From positions 1-24,800 of the IMG/VR virus record IMGVR_UViG_3300022693_000586: DNA of 24,800 nt, one strand, 5' to 3'. The translations under genes were made by a program, and so were the position numbers. The notes under the pieces were generated by a model that saw nothing but the letters and a program-made list of their open reading frames with translations, was not told the DNA's origin and ran no database searches. Below, in pieces: positions 7,038 to 14,782 of the stretch; within the stretch, counting starts at the first letter, position 1, and every line of letters begins with the position of its first letter. The stretch is from a virus.

Positions 7038-7234
7038 TGCGAAAAATATTGCTTGGAGTAGCACTGTTGAATCATGGACAAGCGATGTCGCATGGTTCAC
7101 CAATTAGAGATGTATCAACAGAGGATTTCGTTAGCATCCTTAACAAAAAATATAGACACAAAGACGAATGGTCAGACCTACACCCTAATGATGATTGGCG
7201 TGGTCGTGGCAATAGAAAAAAGAAATTTAAATAA
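7037..7234 (+). CDS. small basic phage protein, unknown function
   Basis: A 65-residue protein starting at the ATG at 7037 (TGATG overlap with the nuclease stop, after GAGAGGTGG). A GTG at 7034 is a possible alternative. It ends in a strongly basic tail (DDWRGRGNRKKKFK) that could bind nucleic acid. The N-terminus MRKILLGVALL is somewhat hydrophobic but too short to call a membrane segment. No known family recognised. Confidence 0.6.
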   Translation: MRKILLGVALLNHGQAMSHGSPIRDVSTEDFVSILNKKYRHKDEWSDLHPNDDWRGRGNRKKKFK

Positions 7235-7247
7235 TTGAGGTGACGGT

Positions 7248-7469
7248 ATGAATGCAAAAACAGTAGCAGCAGAGTGGATTCATGTAGAAGACAACCCGCC
7301 AAATAAAAGAGTTATGTGCTTGTGTGAAGATGGGAAAATTAGATTTGGCAATCCAGTTTGTGGTGATGGTTACTTCTATTTAGACACTAAAGTTGGATAT
7401 GAAGTAGTGGAGTTTTGGCAGGAACTACCAAATCTGAAAGAAGTTCAAAACCAATATTGGGCTAAATAA
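7248..7469 (+). CDS. DUF551-like phage protein
   Basis: A 73-residue protein with the layout of DUF551 proteins of phages: WIHVEDNPPNKRVMCLCEDG near the start and VEFWQELP near the end, matching the family's W-x-x-V...P...V...W-x-P plan. Function of the family is not established. A strong ribosome binding site (TGAGGTGACGG) precedes the ATG. Confidence 0.7.
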   Translation: MNAKTVAAEWIHVEDNPPNKRVMCLCEDGKIRFGNPVCGDGYFYLDTKVGYEVVEFWQELPNLKEVQNQYWAK

Positions 7470-7479
7470 GGAGAACGGT

Positions 7480-8007
7480 ATGAATGCAGCGGTGAACCAC
7501 ATTATGCAGAATGTAGACTGGACTCGTTTTAGTCTTGAGGAATGGCTTTATCAGTTTGGCGCTTGGATGCGCTCAAACTCTGGAACTTGTGGTAAGAGCA
7601 TAAATCCAATTGCTATTGCGATGGATATTGCTGCAAAGAAAGTGAAACAGAAAAAACTATCAATCTTGACAGAAAAGGAAATAATTGCTGGGTATTTTTG
7701 TGGGGAAATAGAGCCAAATATTAGCTTAAAACGATCTCATATTGTTTGTCGAATCACAGACAATGAGGCAAGAGCTGTGCAGCGATTGATCTTAGACATG
7801 CAAGGGGAGTCGCATATATTGGATGAGTGGATGGATGCCTTAATTAAGCGGTATTTCTATAACAATTCATGGTCTGAAATGGTTGTAACTCAGATGAATC
7901 CAGTTGGCGATCAAATTGTTATTTACTCACAAAATGACGCAAGAGCTGATGTTAAGTGTGGTTTGGCTGCTTTACATAGTCGATATAGCTTTATCCCATA
8001 TAAGTAA
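7480..8007 (+). CDS. candidate Q-like late antiterminator
   Basis: A 175-residue protein. The N-terminus (WTRFSLEEWLYQFGAWMRSNSG) resembles the start of phage Q-type antitermination proteins of the Q82/P22-like group, and the rest is a mixed helical protein with conserved-looking Cys residues. Strong support comes from context: it is the last early gene, and within two bases of its stop there is a near-consensus promoter followed by a terminator, the arrangement of lambda Q-pR'-tR'. Q proteins load on RNA polymerase at the late promoter and make it read through terminators into the late genes. The family match is from memory and moderate; another late regulator is possible. Confidence 0.55.
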   Translation: MNAAVNHIMQNVDWTRFSLEEWLYQFGAWMRSNSGTCGKSINPIAIAMDIAAKKVKQKKLSILTEKEIIAGYFCGEIEPNISLKRSHIVCRITDNEARAVQRLILDMQGESHILDEWMDALIKRYFYNNSWSEMVVTQMNPVGDQIVIYSQNDARADVKCGLAALHSRYSFIPYK

Positions 8008-8008
8008 C

Positions 8009-8037
8009 TTGACCCTGTACAAGGCGGATGTTATATT
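8009..8037 (+). promoter_or_regulatory. strong candidate late promoter (pR'-like)
   Basis: TTGACC (8009-8014), exactly 17 bp, TATATT (8032-8037): five of six matches to the -35 consensus and a good -10 box. A start near 8044 would give a leader of about 65 nt that ends at the terminator at 8081-8108. It begins two bases after the stop of the Q-like gene. Confidence 0.75.
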
Positions 8038-8080
8038 CGTGTTAGAGTGGCGTAAGTTGTATGTAGGTCACTAAGTATTT

Positions 8081-8108
8081 AAAAGCTCATCGAAAGGTGG
8101 GCTTTTTT
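8081..8108 (+). terminator. leader terminator (tR'-like)
   Basis: AAAAGCTCAT (8081-8090) pairs with GTGGGCTTTT (8097-8106) around a CGAAAG loop, with two G-U pairs, and runs into a T-tract. It would stop transcripts from the promoter at 8009-8037 unless antitermination acts. Confidence 0.8.
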
Positions 8109-8320
8109 GTTGTCTGTAAAATGACAATCTATCCTACTGGAGTGCCGACCAGTGGAACATGCCTTTGAGTAAAACTGCTTTATGCAGCCTAAACTAGGGA
8201 GTGGCGTCCCGACCTAAAGAGGATTGAAAGCAAGTAAAACAGACCGTGCATGTTAGGTATGTGTGATTGTGAGTAGCGGTAGATCAGTTGCCGAGCTGAT
8301 CAATGTCGTAATCTAAGGCA
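8109..8320 (+). ncRNA. structured non-coding stretch between two terminators
   Basis: No convincing ORF lies here. Read as plus-strand RNA it has a series of local hairpins: CTACTGG/CCAGTGG (8134-8140/8149-8155), CTGC/GCAG (8175-8178/8184-8187), GGGA/TCCC (8197-8200/8207-8210) and GATCAG/CTGATC (8282-8287/8296-8301), then the terminator at 8321-8349. Two loops share TGCCGA. It may be the continuation of an antiterminated late leader or a separate small RNA. It does not fold as a tRNA and matches no riboswitch I know. Confidence 0.35.
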
Positions 8321-8349
8321 AGGGTGCGGCAGTTTGCCACGCCCTTTTT
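8321..8349 (+). terminator. second intrinsic terminator of the late leader
   Basis: AGGGTGCGGC (8321-8330) pairs with GCCACGCCCT (8336-8345) with one mismatch and one G-U pair around AGTTT, followed by TTTT. It closes the structured stretch that begins after the first terminator. Confidence 0.75.
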
Positions 8350-8352
8350 AAT

Positions 8353-8445
8353 TTAGAGAAGTGAATAAGCGAGTGCATAGGTCTATATCTCTCCGAGTGC
8401 ATAGCTATGTTGTTAGTGTTTGGCGCAACTGTTCACTTCATCTAA
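8353..8445 (+). other. long-range stem enclosing two direct repeats
   Basis: TTAGAGAAGTGAA (8353-8365) is complementary to TTCACTTCATCTAA (8432-8445), with one bulged base, giving a 13-bp stem. Inside the 66-nt loop CGAGTGCATAG occurs twice 24 bp apart (8370-8380 and 8394-8404), and each copy leads into CTAT so that it forms a small dyad (ATAG/CTAT). This lies just upstream of the first gene of the late region (8470). It could be a protein-binding site, an RNA control element or a packaging-related site. Confidence 0.45.
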
Positions 8446-8469
8446 GTTAATAACTAGAAAGGTTCAGCC

Positions 8470-8592
8470 ATGGACGAAGAAGAACTCAAGCAAATTGAAG
8501 AAGATTGTCAGCGGTTTAGAAACACGGTTAGCACAGTATTGTATTTAGTGCCGATGCTCTTTATGGCGTATGTGGTTTGGCGGAATTGGTGA
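8470..8592 (+). CDS. small single-pass membrane protein
   Basis: A 40-residue ORF with ATG at 8470 and a well-placed AGAAAGG ribosome binding site. The N-terminal ~18 residues are strongly acidic and hydrophilic (DEEELKQIEEDC), followed by one hydrophobic segment (VSTVLYLVPMLFMAYVVW, about residues 20-37) and a short RNW end. It is the first gene after the late promoter region. A small accessory membrane protein or pinholin-like product is conceivable, but no lysis partner lies nearby, so the role is open. Confidence 0.55.
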   Translation: MDEEELKQIEEDCQRFRNTVSTVLYLVPMLFMAYVVWRNW

Positions 8593-8596
8593 CTCT

Positions 8597-8768
8597 ATGA
8601 AAGATTACGAGACGCAAAAAACTGATTGATCAGTACATTAAAGAGATTGAGAAGTGGCAAAACTTGTCTCGGTCTTTGATGACTATGAGTGAAATGCTGA
8701 TGGTTGATAATAAGATCATCTTATTCAAAGAGCGAATCAAAAACCTAAGATCTGTATCTCATGCGTGA
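8597..8768 (+). pseudogene. small ORF split by a frameshift at an A6 tract
   Basis: From the ATG at 8597 (preceded by GGTGA) the frame reads MKDYETQKTD and stops. The next frame stays open from there to TGA at 8766-8768 and encodes a helical, charged protein (LIDQYIKEIEKWQ... ending RSVSHA), overlapping the start of the HNH gene by 8 bp as in neighbouring genes. The switch point is a run of six A (8618-8625 region); five A would give one continuous ORF of about 56 residues. So this is a recently broken gene, a sequencing indel, or a slippage-expressed gene. Confidence 0.45.
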
Positions 8769-9036
8769 TGTTAAGCGACTAGCAGCGATTAGAAAGCTGC
8801 CGTGTGTGAAATGTGGTGCAGTACCAAGTCAGGCGGCTCACAGTAATTTCGGCGAACATGGAAAGTGCAAATCGAGAAAAGCAGATGATAAATACACAAT
8901 TCCGTTGTGCCATTCTTGCCATCGTTGGTTTGATGGGTATTTTCAATTGACTCGTGAACAATCAAAAGAATGGTTCGACAAGATGCTAGAAAAGACTGAA
9001 AGGATGTTGAAGTTGAATAATGATGAGGTTTTCTAA
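8761..9036 (+). CDS. HNH-type nuclease-like zinc protein
   Basis: A 91-residue protein with Cys15-x-x-Cys18, AAHSN (His27) and Cys50-x-x-Cys53-His54. This Cys pair - His - Cys pair/His layout is that of small phage HNH nucleases related to Ref and DUF968 proteins; the second Cys pair with His54 forms the zinc site and His27 lies where the catalytic His is expected. P1 Ref is a RecA-dependent nuclease. Its neighbour is a NinB protein, so it probably belongs to a recombination set. It starts inside the preceding short ORF and its stop overlaps the next ATG by one base. Confidence 0.7.
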   Translation: MRDVKRLAAIRKLPCVKCGAVPSQAAHSNFGEHGKCKSRKADDKYTIPLCHSCHRWFDGYFQLTREQSKEWFDKMLEKTERMLKLNNDEVF

Positions 9037-9293
9037 TGAAACAAACAATCGAATTTACTCATTACGGTTATTTTGGCATTTGTCCAGTAATGTTTGCTAA
9101 TTTGGAAAGTGGAGAGCCACATGTTGAGCCTCGTTTTAAACTTGGCTGGCTCATGGATATCAGTGAGAACCTAATTAACTTGTATTTTAAATTCCGCATA
9201 CATCAGAATCCAGACTATGAACCAATGTTCCCATTGTTAGTCAAAGGTGAGTTTAAGACGCCAAAATTTTTGGAGTTTGAATTAGATGAATAG
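9036..9293 (+). CDS. small phage protein, unknown function
   Basis: An 85-residue acidic protein translated from an ATG that overlaps the HNH gene stop (TAATG). It is rich in Phe, Tyr and Pro (IEFTHYGYFGICPVMF; FRIHQNPDYEPMFPLL) and looks like a small beta-rich domain. I do not recognise a family. Confidence 0.65.
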   Translation: MKQTIEFTHYGYFGICPVMFANLESGEPHVEPRFKLGWLMDISENLINLYFKFRIHQNPDYEPMFPLLVKGEFKTPKFLEFELDE

Positions 9294-9301
9294 AGGTGAG
9301 C

Positions 9302-9790
9302 ATGAAAACAGTAGTGTTCACAATCAAAGATCACTCGGACATTGGTAAAACGATTAACTATCTGCATAACAATTACACTCAAGCTAATTTTGAGGGTAAG
9401 CCGCTTGTTGTTGAGATTAGGCCATTTGATGGTGATAGATCAAAGGCGCAAAATAGGCTTTATTGGAAGTTCTTATCTCAGTGGTCGAAACACCAAGGCA
9501 CAGATAAAGACTCGGAACATTTATTCTTTAAGAAGAAGTTTCTTGCGCGAATATATGATCGTGATGATGTAGGTCAATACAAAGCAACTTTTGCAGCAGT
9601 TAGAAAACTCAAAGAAGAGCAGCACTCAATGTATCAGCAAGTCGCTGATGGATTGAATGAACTGATTAGCACAACAGATGCATCGATTGCTCAATTCACT
9701 GAATACTTAAACGACATACATGCATTTTGCTTGAAACAAGGGTGCTACTTGGAAACCCCTGATGATTTGATGTATGCGATAGATAATTAA
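9302..9790 (+). CDS. ninB: NinB-family recombination protein
   Basis: A 162-residue protein of the NinB (lambda Orf) family. The diagnostic stretch DGDRSKAQNRLYWKFLSQWS appears around residues 43-62, followed by the FFKKKFL segment, and the length is close to lambda NinB (146). NinB binds single-stranded DNA and acts as a mediator in phage recombination, standing in for the host RecFOR step. The ATG at 9302 follows AGAGGTGAGC; a GTG at 9296 is an unlikely alternative. Next to an HNH protein, consistent with a recombination group. Confidence 0.85.
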   Translation: MKTVVFTIKDHSDIGKTINYLHNNYTQANFEGKPLVVEIRPFDGDRSKAQNRLYWKFLSQWSKHQGTDKDSEHLFFKKKFLARIYDRDDVGQYKATFAAVRKLKEEQHSMYQQVADGLNELISTTDASIAQFTEYLNDIHAFCLKQGCYLETPDDLMYAIDN

Positions 9791-9802
9791 AAGGTGGGAG
9801 TT

Positions 9803-10456
9803 ATGAAAAGACCTTATCCGCCTGAACAAGATAGTCCTTATGCAGATGATGAAGACCTAATTGATAGTGGTGGTCTACTTCATTTTGAGCCTGCTAATAA
9901 TGATTTATGGCCTTGGATAGAAGGGACCTTCTTGTGTGAGTGGGGTAAACTTCACAATCCAGACCATGAGCACCTTTTAAGCTTTCAACCTCCTGAAATT
10001 CCATTCTTATGGGCATATGCTAAATGTGAGGCAAAAGATAAACGAGTATTTGGTCAAACTGAGAAAGTGATGATTAATGTAGGAGGGTGGCGTAAACAGC
10101 GTCAGGAACTGCAATTGATTAATTGGTTTGGCGATGTTCCAAAATACATAATTACTCTAGATGCTCATGTATGTCAGGTCATGAGTGATGCAGACTTTTG
10201 CGCTTTGGTTGAACATGAGCTATATCACATCGGACATAAGAAGAATAAAGATTCTGGTGAGTTTGAATATACATCTGTAGGTGAACCTAGGTTGTATTTA
10301 CGTGGGCATGATGTCGAAGAGTTCCATGGTGTAGTTCAGCGTTATGGCGCATCAGAAGAAGTTCAGAAAATGGTTAATCTTGCGAATGAAGGTCCAACTA
10401 TATCTAGAGCCAACATTGCTCATGCATGTGGTACATGTTTATTAAAACTTGCGTAG
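9803..10456 (+). CDS. putative phage metallopeptidase
   Basis: A 217-residue protein with a zinc-peptidase motif HELYH at residues 138-142 (within LVEHELYHIGH), preceded by a domain with a conserved-looking pLWAYAKCEA and INWFGDVPKYIITLD. This fits the putative phage metallopeptidase family, in which the substrate is unknown. The ATG at 9803 follows AAGGTGGGAG. It lies just before the terminase genes, a usual position for this family. The C-terminus ends in a Cys pair region (HACGTCLLKLA). Confidence 0.75.
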   Translation: MKRPYPPEQDSPYADDEDLIDSGGLLHFEPANNDLWPWIEGTFLCEWGKLHNPDHEHLLSFQPPEIPFLWAYAKCEAKDKRVFGQTEKVMINVGGWRKQRQELQLINWFGDVPKYIITLDAHVCQVMSDADFCALVEHELYHIGHKKNKDSGEFEYTSVGEPRLYLRGHDVEEFHGVVQRYGASEEVQKMVNLANEGPTISRANIAHACGTCLLKLA

Positions 10457-10491
10457 GAGAAGTCTTTACGTAGCTATACAAAGAGGTGGTT

Positions 10492-11013
10492 ATGGCAAAA
10501 CTCACTGAACCTATGAAAATCTTTATAGTTCAAAGTCTTGCTTGTTTTGAAACACCCCAACAAGTCGCTGATGCTGTAAAGAATAATTTTAAGGTTGAAA
10601 TCGAAAGAATGCAGTGTGCAAATTACGATCCAACCAAACCAACTGGCGAGAAAATGAGTCAGAAATTAAAAGACTTGTTTTACAGAACCCGTGAAGATTT
10701 TAAATCCAATATCTATGACATTCCTTTAGCTAATAAAGCTGTCCGCCTCAATGAGCTTCAAAAAATGTATGAAGACTGGGGTAAAAACAAAATCATGAAG
10801 CAAGGCATCATCAAACAGATAAGAGATGAAATGCATGGTCATGATTTACAGCTATTAGATCTTGAATTAAAGAAATTAGAAATTCAGCGGTTGAGAGATG
10901 GCGAGGATGGTGCTGGTGATGATCCAACACCTGTAAATGTCACTATTCATGTTGTAGATGCGAGTAAAAAAGATGCCGAACATCAATCCAACACTGAATG
11001 TGCCTCAGGCTAA
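10492..11013 (+). CDS. terS: terminase small subunit (DUF2280-like)
   Basis: A 173-residue protein. The N-terminal half (FIVQSLACFETPQQVADAVKNNF, then YDPTKPTGEKMSQKLKDLF) is the DUF2280 pattern found directly upstream of large terminase genes. The remainder is helical, with an acidic C-terminal extension (GEDGAGDDPTP). Small terminases bind the packaging site as ring oligomers and feed DNA to the large subunit. The ATG at 10492 follows AGAGGTGG. Its end overlaps the large subunit start by about 40 bp. Confidence 0.8.
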   Translation: MAKLTEPMKIFIVQSLACFETPQQVADAVKNNFKVEIERMQCANYDPTKPTGEKMSQKLKDLFYRTREDFKSNIYDIPLANKAVRLNELQKMYEDWGKNKIMKQGIIKQIRDEMHGHDLQLLDLELKKLEIQRLRDGEDGAGDDPTPVNVTIHVVDASKKDAEHQSNTECASG

Positions 11014-12256
11014 CTTCCTACAATTACCAAATAAATTTAGAGCGTTCGTTGCTGGGTTTGGTTCAGGTAAAACATGGGTTGGTTGTTCAAGTCTTTGTGA
11101 TAAGTCCTGGTCCTTCCCTAAAGTGCCGTTGGGGTATTTTGCACCAACTTATCCGCAGATCCGGGATATTTTTTTTCCTACGATTGATGAAGTAGCTTTC
11201 GATTGGGGATTGAAGACAAAGATCTATGAATCTAACAAAGAAGTTGATCTTTACTATGGCCGCCAATATCGAAGCACAATTATTTGCCGATCAATGGAAA
11301 AGCCCAACACTATTGTAGGTTTTAAGATTGGTCATGCGCTGATTGATGAGCTTGATGTGATGACAAAGGTCAAGGCTCAACAAGCTTGGCGTAAGATCAT
11401 TGCTCGTATGCGATATAAACAAGCTGGTTTGTTGAACGGTATTGATGTTGCAACAACGCCAGAGGGCTTTAAGTTCACTCATGAGCAATTTGTCAAAGAA
11501 GCAAACTTAAGCGATGCTAAGCGCGCACTTTACGGAATGATTCAAGCTTCAACTTACGACAATGAAGCCAATCTCCCTGATGACTACATTGCATCATTGT
11601 TTGAGTCTTATCCACCTCAATTGATTTCTGCTTACTTAAAAGGCCAGTTTGTTAACTTGACGAGCGGGGCAGTTTATCCAGACTTCGACCGAACCTTAAA
11701 CCACACAGATGAAGAAATTAGACCTAATGAGGCTTTGCTCATTGGTATGGACTTTAACGTCTTAAAGATGGCTGCTGTGGTTTATGTCATTCGAGATGGC
11801 AAGCCAAGAGCTTTAGATGAGCTGGTAGGCGTTCGTGATACGCCAACTATGGCTGATCTTTTGATTGAAAAGTTCCCAAACCATGAGATGACAATTATCC
11901 CTGATGCGGCAGGCCAAGCTACTTCATCGAAAAAGAGTAGCGAATCTGATCATGCAATCCTTAGACAAAAAGGCTTGAGGGTAGAGGTCAATTCTACAAA
12001 CCCGAACATTAAAGACCGTATTAATGCAGTGAATGCCCTGATCTTAAATGGCGAAGGTGAGCGTTCATTATTAGTAAATACCAATAAATGCCCAAGACTC
12101 ACAGAGACTTTTGAGCAGCAAGTTTATGACGATTTTGGAATGCCAGATAAGAAATCAGGCTTGGACCATGTTGGAGATGCTGGAGGATATCCTTTAGCTA
12201 AGCGGTTTCCTATTATCAGACCAGTTACTTCATTAAAACTAGGATTTGCAAGATGA
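10973..12256 (+). CDS. terL: terminase large subunit
   Basis: A 427-residue packaging ATPase/nuclease. Walker A GFGSGKT is at residues 28-34, Walker B ALIDELD at 122-128 (Asp125, Glu126), and the RNase H-like nuclease domain begins with GMDFN at 258-262 (Asp260 as metal ligand); another acidic motif follows near DHVGDAGGY. It powers DNA translocation into the prohead through the portal made from the next gene. The start is uncertain: ATG at 10973 gives a compact N-terminus and ATG at 10958 adds five residues; neither has a strong ribosome binding site, so coupling to the small subunit gene is likely. Confidence 0.93.
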   Translation: MPNINPTLNVPQANFLQLPNKFRAFVAGFGSGKTWVGCSSLCDKSWSFPKVPLGYFAPTYPQIRDIFFPTIDEVAFDWGLKTKIYESNKEVDLYYGRQYRSTIICRSMEKPNTIVGFKIGHALIDELDVMTKVKAQQAWRKIIARMRYKQAGLLNGIDVATTPEGFKFTHEQFVKEANLSDAKRALYGMIQASTYDNEANLPDDYIASLFESYPPQLISAYLKGQFVNLTSGAVYPDFDRTLNHTDEEIRPNEALLIGMDFNVLKMAAVVYVIRDGKPRALDELVGVRDTPTMADLLIEKFPNHEMTIIPDAAGQATSSKKSSESDHAILRQKGLRVEVNSTNPNIKDRINAVNALILNGEGERSLLVNTNKCPRLTETFEQQVYDDFGMPDKKSGLDHVGDAGGYPLAKRFPIIRPVTSLKLGFAR

Positions 12257-13734
12257 CAGACGTTACTACTAAGCATCCTGATTACTTAAAGAACGTTGAT
12301 CTATGGAGCAAAGTAGAAGACGTTTGTGAGGGTCAGCATAAAGTTAAGGCTGCTAAAGAAAAGTATTTGCCGCGACATAACAGGCAAGACAGTTCAGCAG
12401 AGGCTATGGCTGCATACGATTCATATTTGGAACATGCAGTATTTTATGGGGTCACTGGTAAGACGTTGGGGAGTCTTATTGGTGGCGCTTTTTCACGCTT
12501 ACCAAACTTTCAAAGACCCGATGATCTTGAATATCTAGAACGAAATGCTAATGGGCAGGGAGTCGGAATTTATCAGATCGCTCAGGCATCATTACGTCAT
12601 GTATTAAAAACTTATCGATGCGCTTTATATGTGGATTACCCAAGTGTAACCCCATCAAAAGTTAGAGCTGAAGACTATAGTAAACAAGCTTTTCCAATGA
12701 TTCATGTACTTCCTGCTAAGTCTGTTATCAATTGGGATACGATTATTATAGGTAATCAGCAAAAACTCTCACTTGTTGTAATTCATGAGGAAGTTTCCAG
12801 CAGAACTCAAGGTGGTTTCAAGTTCGAGAAAAAAGATCAGTTTCGAGTTCTGCGCTTAGAGGAAATAGAAGGCCGATTTGTCTTTACTATCCAAGTGTAC
12901 AAGCAAAACTCTGATGGCGCTCTAACTGAAGAGCCAAAGACAATTCCAACGGATTACAACGGCAAGCAATGGGATTACATTCCATTCACTTTTGTTGGTG
13001 CTATCGATAACACCCCAGCAATTGAAAGCGCACCATTGCTTGAATTGGCTGATCTAAACTTAGCTCATTATATTGATAGCGCAGATTTCCAAGAGTCAGT
13101 TTACTTTGTTGGACAGCCTCAGTTCTTTATGGAAAATGTTGACACAACTATGTATGAAACCATCAAAAAAGATGGTCTGTACATTGGTTGTAAGAATGCA
13201 TTTCCTGTGAAATTAGGTTTTGCACAGGCAAACCCAAACACACTTTCACAAACTGCCATGGAAAAGAAATGGGAGCAGATGAAAGAGTTGGGTGCGCGTC
13301 TGGTACAGGCAGGGTCAGCGAATAAGACTGCTACAGAGGCAAACAACGATGATGCTGTACAGCATTCTGTACTATCTCTTTGTACTGTAAATATCAGTGC
13401 AGCAATAACTCAAGCTCTACGTTGGTGTGCAAAATTTGCTATGCCTAATGTGGATTCAATTCTTCCAGAAGAGTTGGTATTTGAAATCTCGAAAGAATTT
13501 AGTAAGCCTCAGTTTGACAACGAGCGCTCTAAGCAGCTTTATGAGGCATGTGTTGCTGGTAAGTATCCATTTAAAGTTTGGCATGAATATCAGCAAACGG
13601 GTGAGTTCCCTGATTATTCATATGAAGAGATTCAAGACATGCTTGAAGAAGAGCAAATGAATAGCCCAATGCCTGCTTATAACATGAATGGTGCAAACAA
13701 TGGATCAAATAACCCAACAGGATCTGTTCAATAA
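12253..13734 (+). CDS. portal protein (DUF4055 family)
   Basis: A 493-residue protein in the portal position between large terminase and the F-like head protein, with the DUF4055 character: an early segment YDSYLEHAVFYGVTGKTLGS, a long mixed domain, and a Gln/Asn-rich end. The portal is the dodecameric ring at one capsid vertex through which DNA passes. Starts with a 4-bp overlap on the terminase stop. The C-terminal ~40 residues are low-complexity (Met, Asn, Gly), and their DNA is also read in another frame as the start of the next gene. Confidence 0.85.
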   Translation: MTDVTTKHPDYLKNVDLWSKVEDVCEGQHKVKAAKEKYLPRHNRQDSSAEAMAAYDSYLEHAVFYGVTGKTLGSLIGGAFSRLPNFQRPDDLEYLERNANGQGVGIYQIAQASLRHVLKTYRCALYVDYPSVTPSKVRAEDYSKQAFPMIHVLPAKSVINWDTIIIGNQQKLSLVVIHEEVSSRTQGGFKFEKKDQFRVLRLEEIEGRFVFTIQVYKQNSDGALTEEPKTIPTDYNGKQWDYIPFTFVGAIDNTPAIESAPLLELADLNLAHYIDSADFQESVYFVGQPQFFMENVDTTMYETIKKDGLYIGCKNAFPVKLGFAQANPNTLSQTAMEKKWEQMKELGARLVQAGSANKTATEANNDDAVQHSVLSLCTVNISAAITQALRWCAKFAMPNVDSILPEELVFEISKEFSKPQFDNERSKQLYEACVAGKYPFKVWHEYQQTGEFPDYSYEEIQDMLEEEQMNSPMPAYNMNGANNGSNNPTGSVQ

Positions 13735-14782
13735 TCTGGTTCAGCATCAAGCCTATCTTTACAGACTTTCATCAAGCGAAATTAATTCACTTTTAATCCA
13801 ATTTGACTCTTTATCAAATGAGATGTTAAGCCAATTAAGAGATTTGCTAGATGAATTGTCAGAAGCTGAAAAGTCAGCATTGATGGCGGGTCAGTACACA
13901 ACACCAGCTCTTAAAGAGATTCGAGCAAGTATTCAAGCGTGGCAATCATCTTTACTTACAACGATTCCAGAGGCATTTACCGTTTCAGCATCAGCGTTAG
14001 CCGTGAATGAGGCAATGTATCAAGCTCGAATTCTTGGAGAGAAAATCAAGGAACCAAATGCTAAGACCTTATACAGCAAGATCAAGAAGCAGCCTATGTC
14101 AGGCGGGGTATTGCTAGACTATCTCTTCAATAAGATTGCTGATGATGCCAAAACAAGGGTTGAGCAAGTTATCCGTGATGGGCTCTCTCAAAGTCAAACG
14201 AACCAGCAAATCATTCATCGAATTAAAGGCAAGAAGGCTCTAAATTATCAAGATGGGATATTGGAGCAATCAAGGTCCAGTATTTCCACCATGGTGAGAA
14301 CGGCTAGAAGCCATGTTTCTAATCAGGCTATGCTTGATACTTACAAGGTATTGGACGTTTCATATGTGAAGTTTGTGGCTACTCTGGATAGTCGAACAAG
14401 CAAGCAATGTGCAAGTTTGGATGGTGTTGTTTACAAAGCAGATGAACCACATCCCACTCCACCACTTCATCCAAATTGTAGAAGCATTATTCTTCCAGTT
14501 ACGAATAAAGAAGGTACAACCATAGGCAAACGACCCTTCAATTCTAAAGTGGGAGAGGCAGGTGAAATTAACACTGTTGATTCCAATACATCTTTTAAAA
14601 ACTGGTTTGATGGGCAATCTGTAGCCTTTCAACAACAGTGGCTAGGTCCATCACGATACAAGCTATTCAAAGAGGGTAAATATTCTTTGGATAAGTTTGT
14701 AGACCCTTTAACTGGTCAGCCATTCACACTTGCTGAACTCAAAAAGCTTGATGAAGAAATGTTTAAGAGGTTGGGATTATGA
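13688..14782 (+). CDS. Mu F-like minor head / head morphogenesis protein
   Basis: A 364-residue protein. The region from about residue 200 to 270 (ISTMVRTARSHVSNQAMLD ... VKFVATLDSRTSKQCASLDG ... HPNCRSIILPV, with HPNC at 261-264) is the hallmark of the phage Mu F/SPP1 gp7 head morphogenesis family. Such proteins are minor capsid components needed for head assembly and DNA ejection. The start lies inside the portal gene; ATG at 13688 and ATG at 13700 are both possible and neither has a clear ribosome binding site. Confidence 0.88.
   Translation: MVQTMDQITQQDLFNNLVQHQAYLYRLSSSEINSLLIQFDSLSNEMLSQLRDLLDELSEAEKSALMAGQYTTPALKEIRASIQAWQSSLLTTIPEAFTVSASALAVNEAMYQARILGEKIKEPNAKTLYSKIKKQPMSGGVLLDYLFNKIADDAKTRVEQVIRDGLSQSQTNQQIIHRIKGKKALNYQDGILEQSRSSISTMVRTARSHVSNQAMLDTYKVLDVSYVKFVATLDSRTSKQCASLDGVVYKADEPHPTPPLHPNCRSIILPVTNKEGTTIGKRPFNSKVGEAGEINTVDSNTSFKNWFDGQSVAFQQQWLGPSRYKLFKEGKYSLDKFVDPLTGQPFTLAELKKLDEEMFKRLGL

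Noticed and set aside
8266-8345. tRNA-like pattern (GTAGCGGTAGATCAG and a stem-loop with anticodon-like position)
   Set aside because: The stem-loop has an 8-nt loop, there is no T-loop sequence, no acceptor stem pairs, and the stretch ends in an intrinsic terminator.
8470-8592. Holin assignment for the small membrane protein
   Set aside because: A single hydrophobic segment and small size fit many proteins, and no endolysin or spanin gene is in the window.
12326-14635. Various overlapping ORFs on both strands inside portal and F-like genes
   Set aside because: They have no ribosome binding sites, contain compositionally odd proteins, and lie inside well-supported genes; they are shadows.
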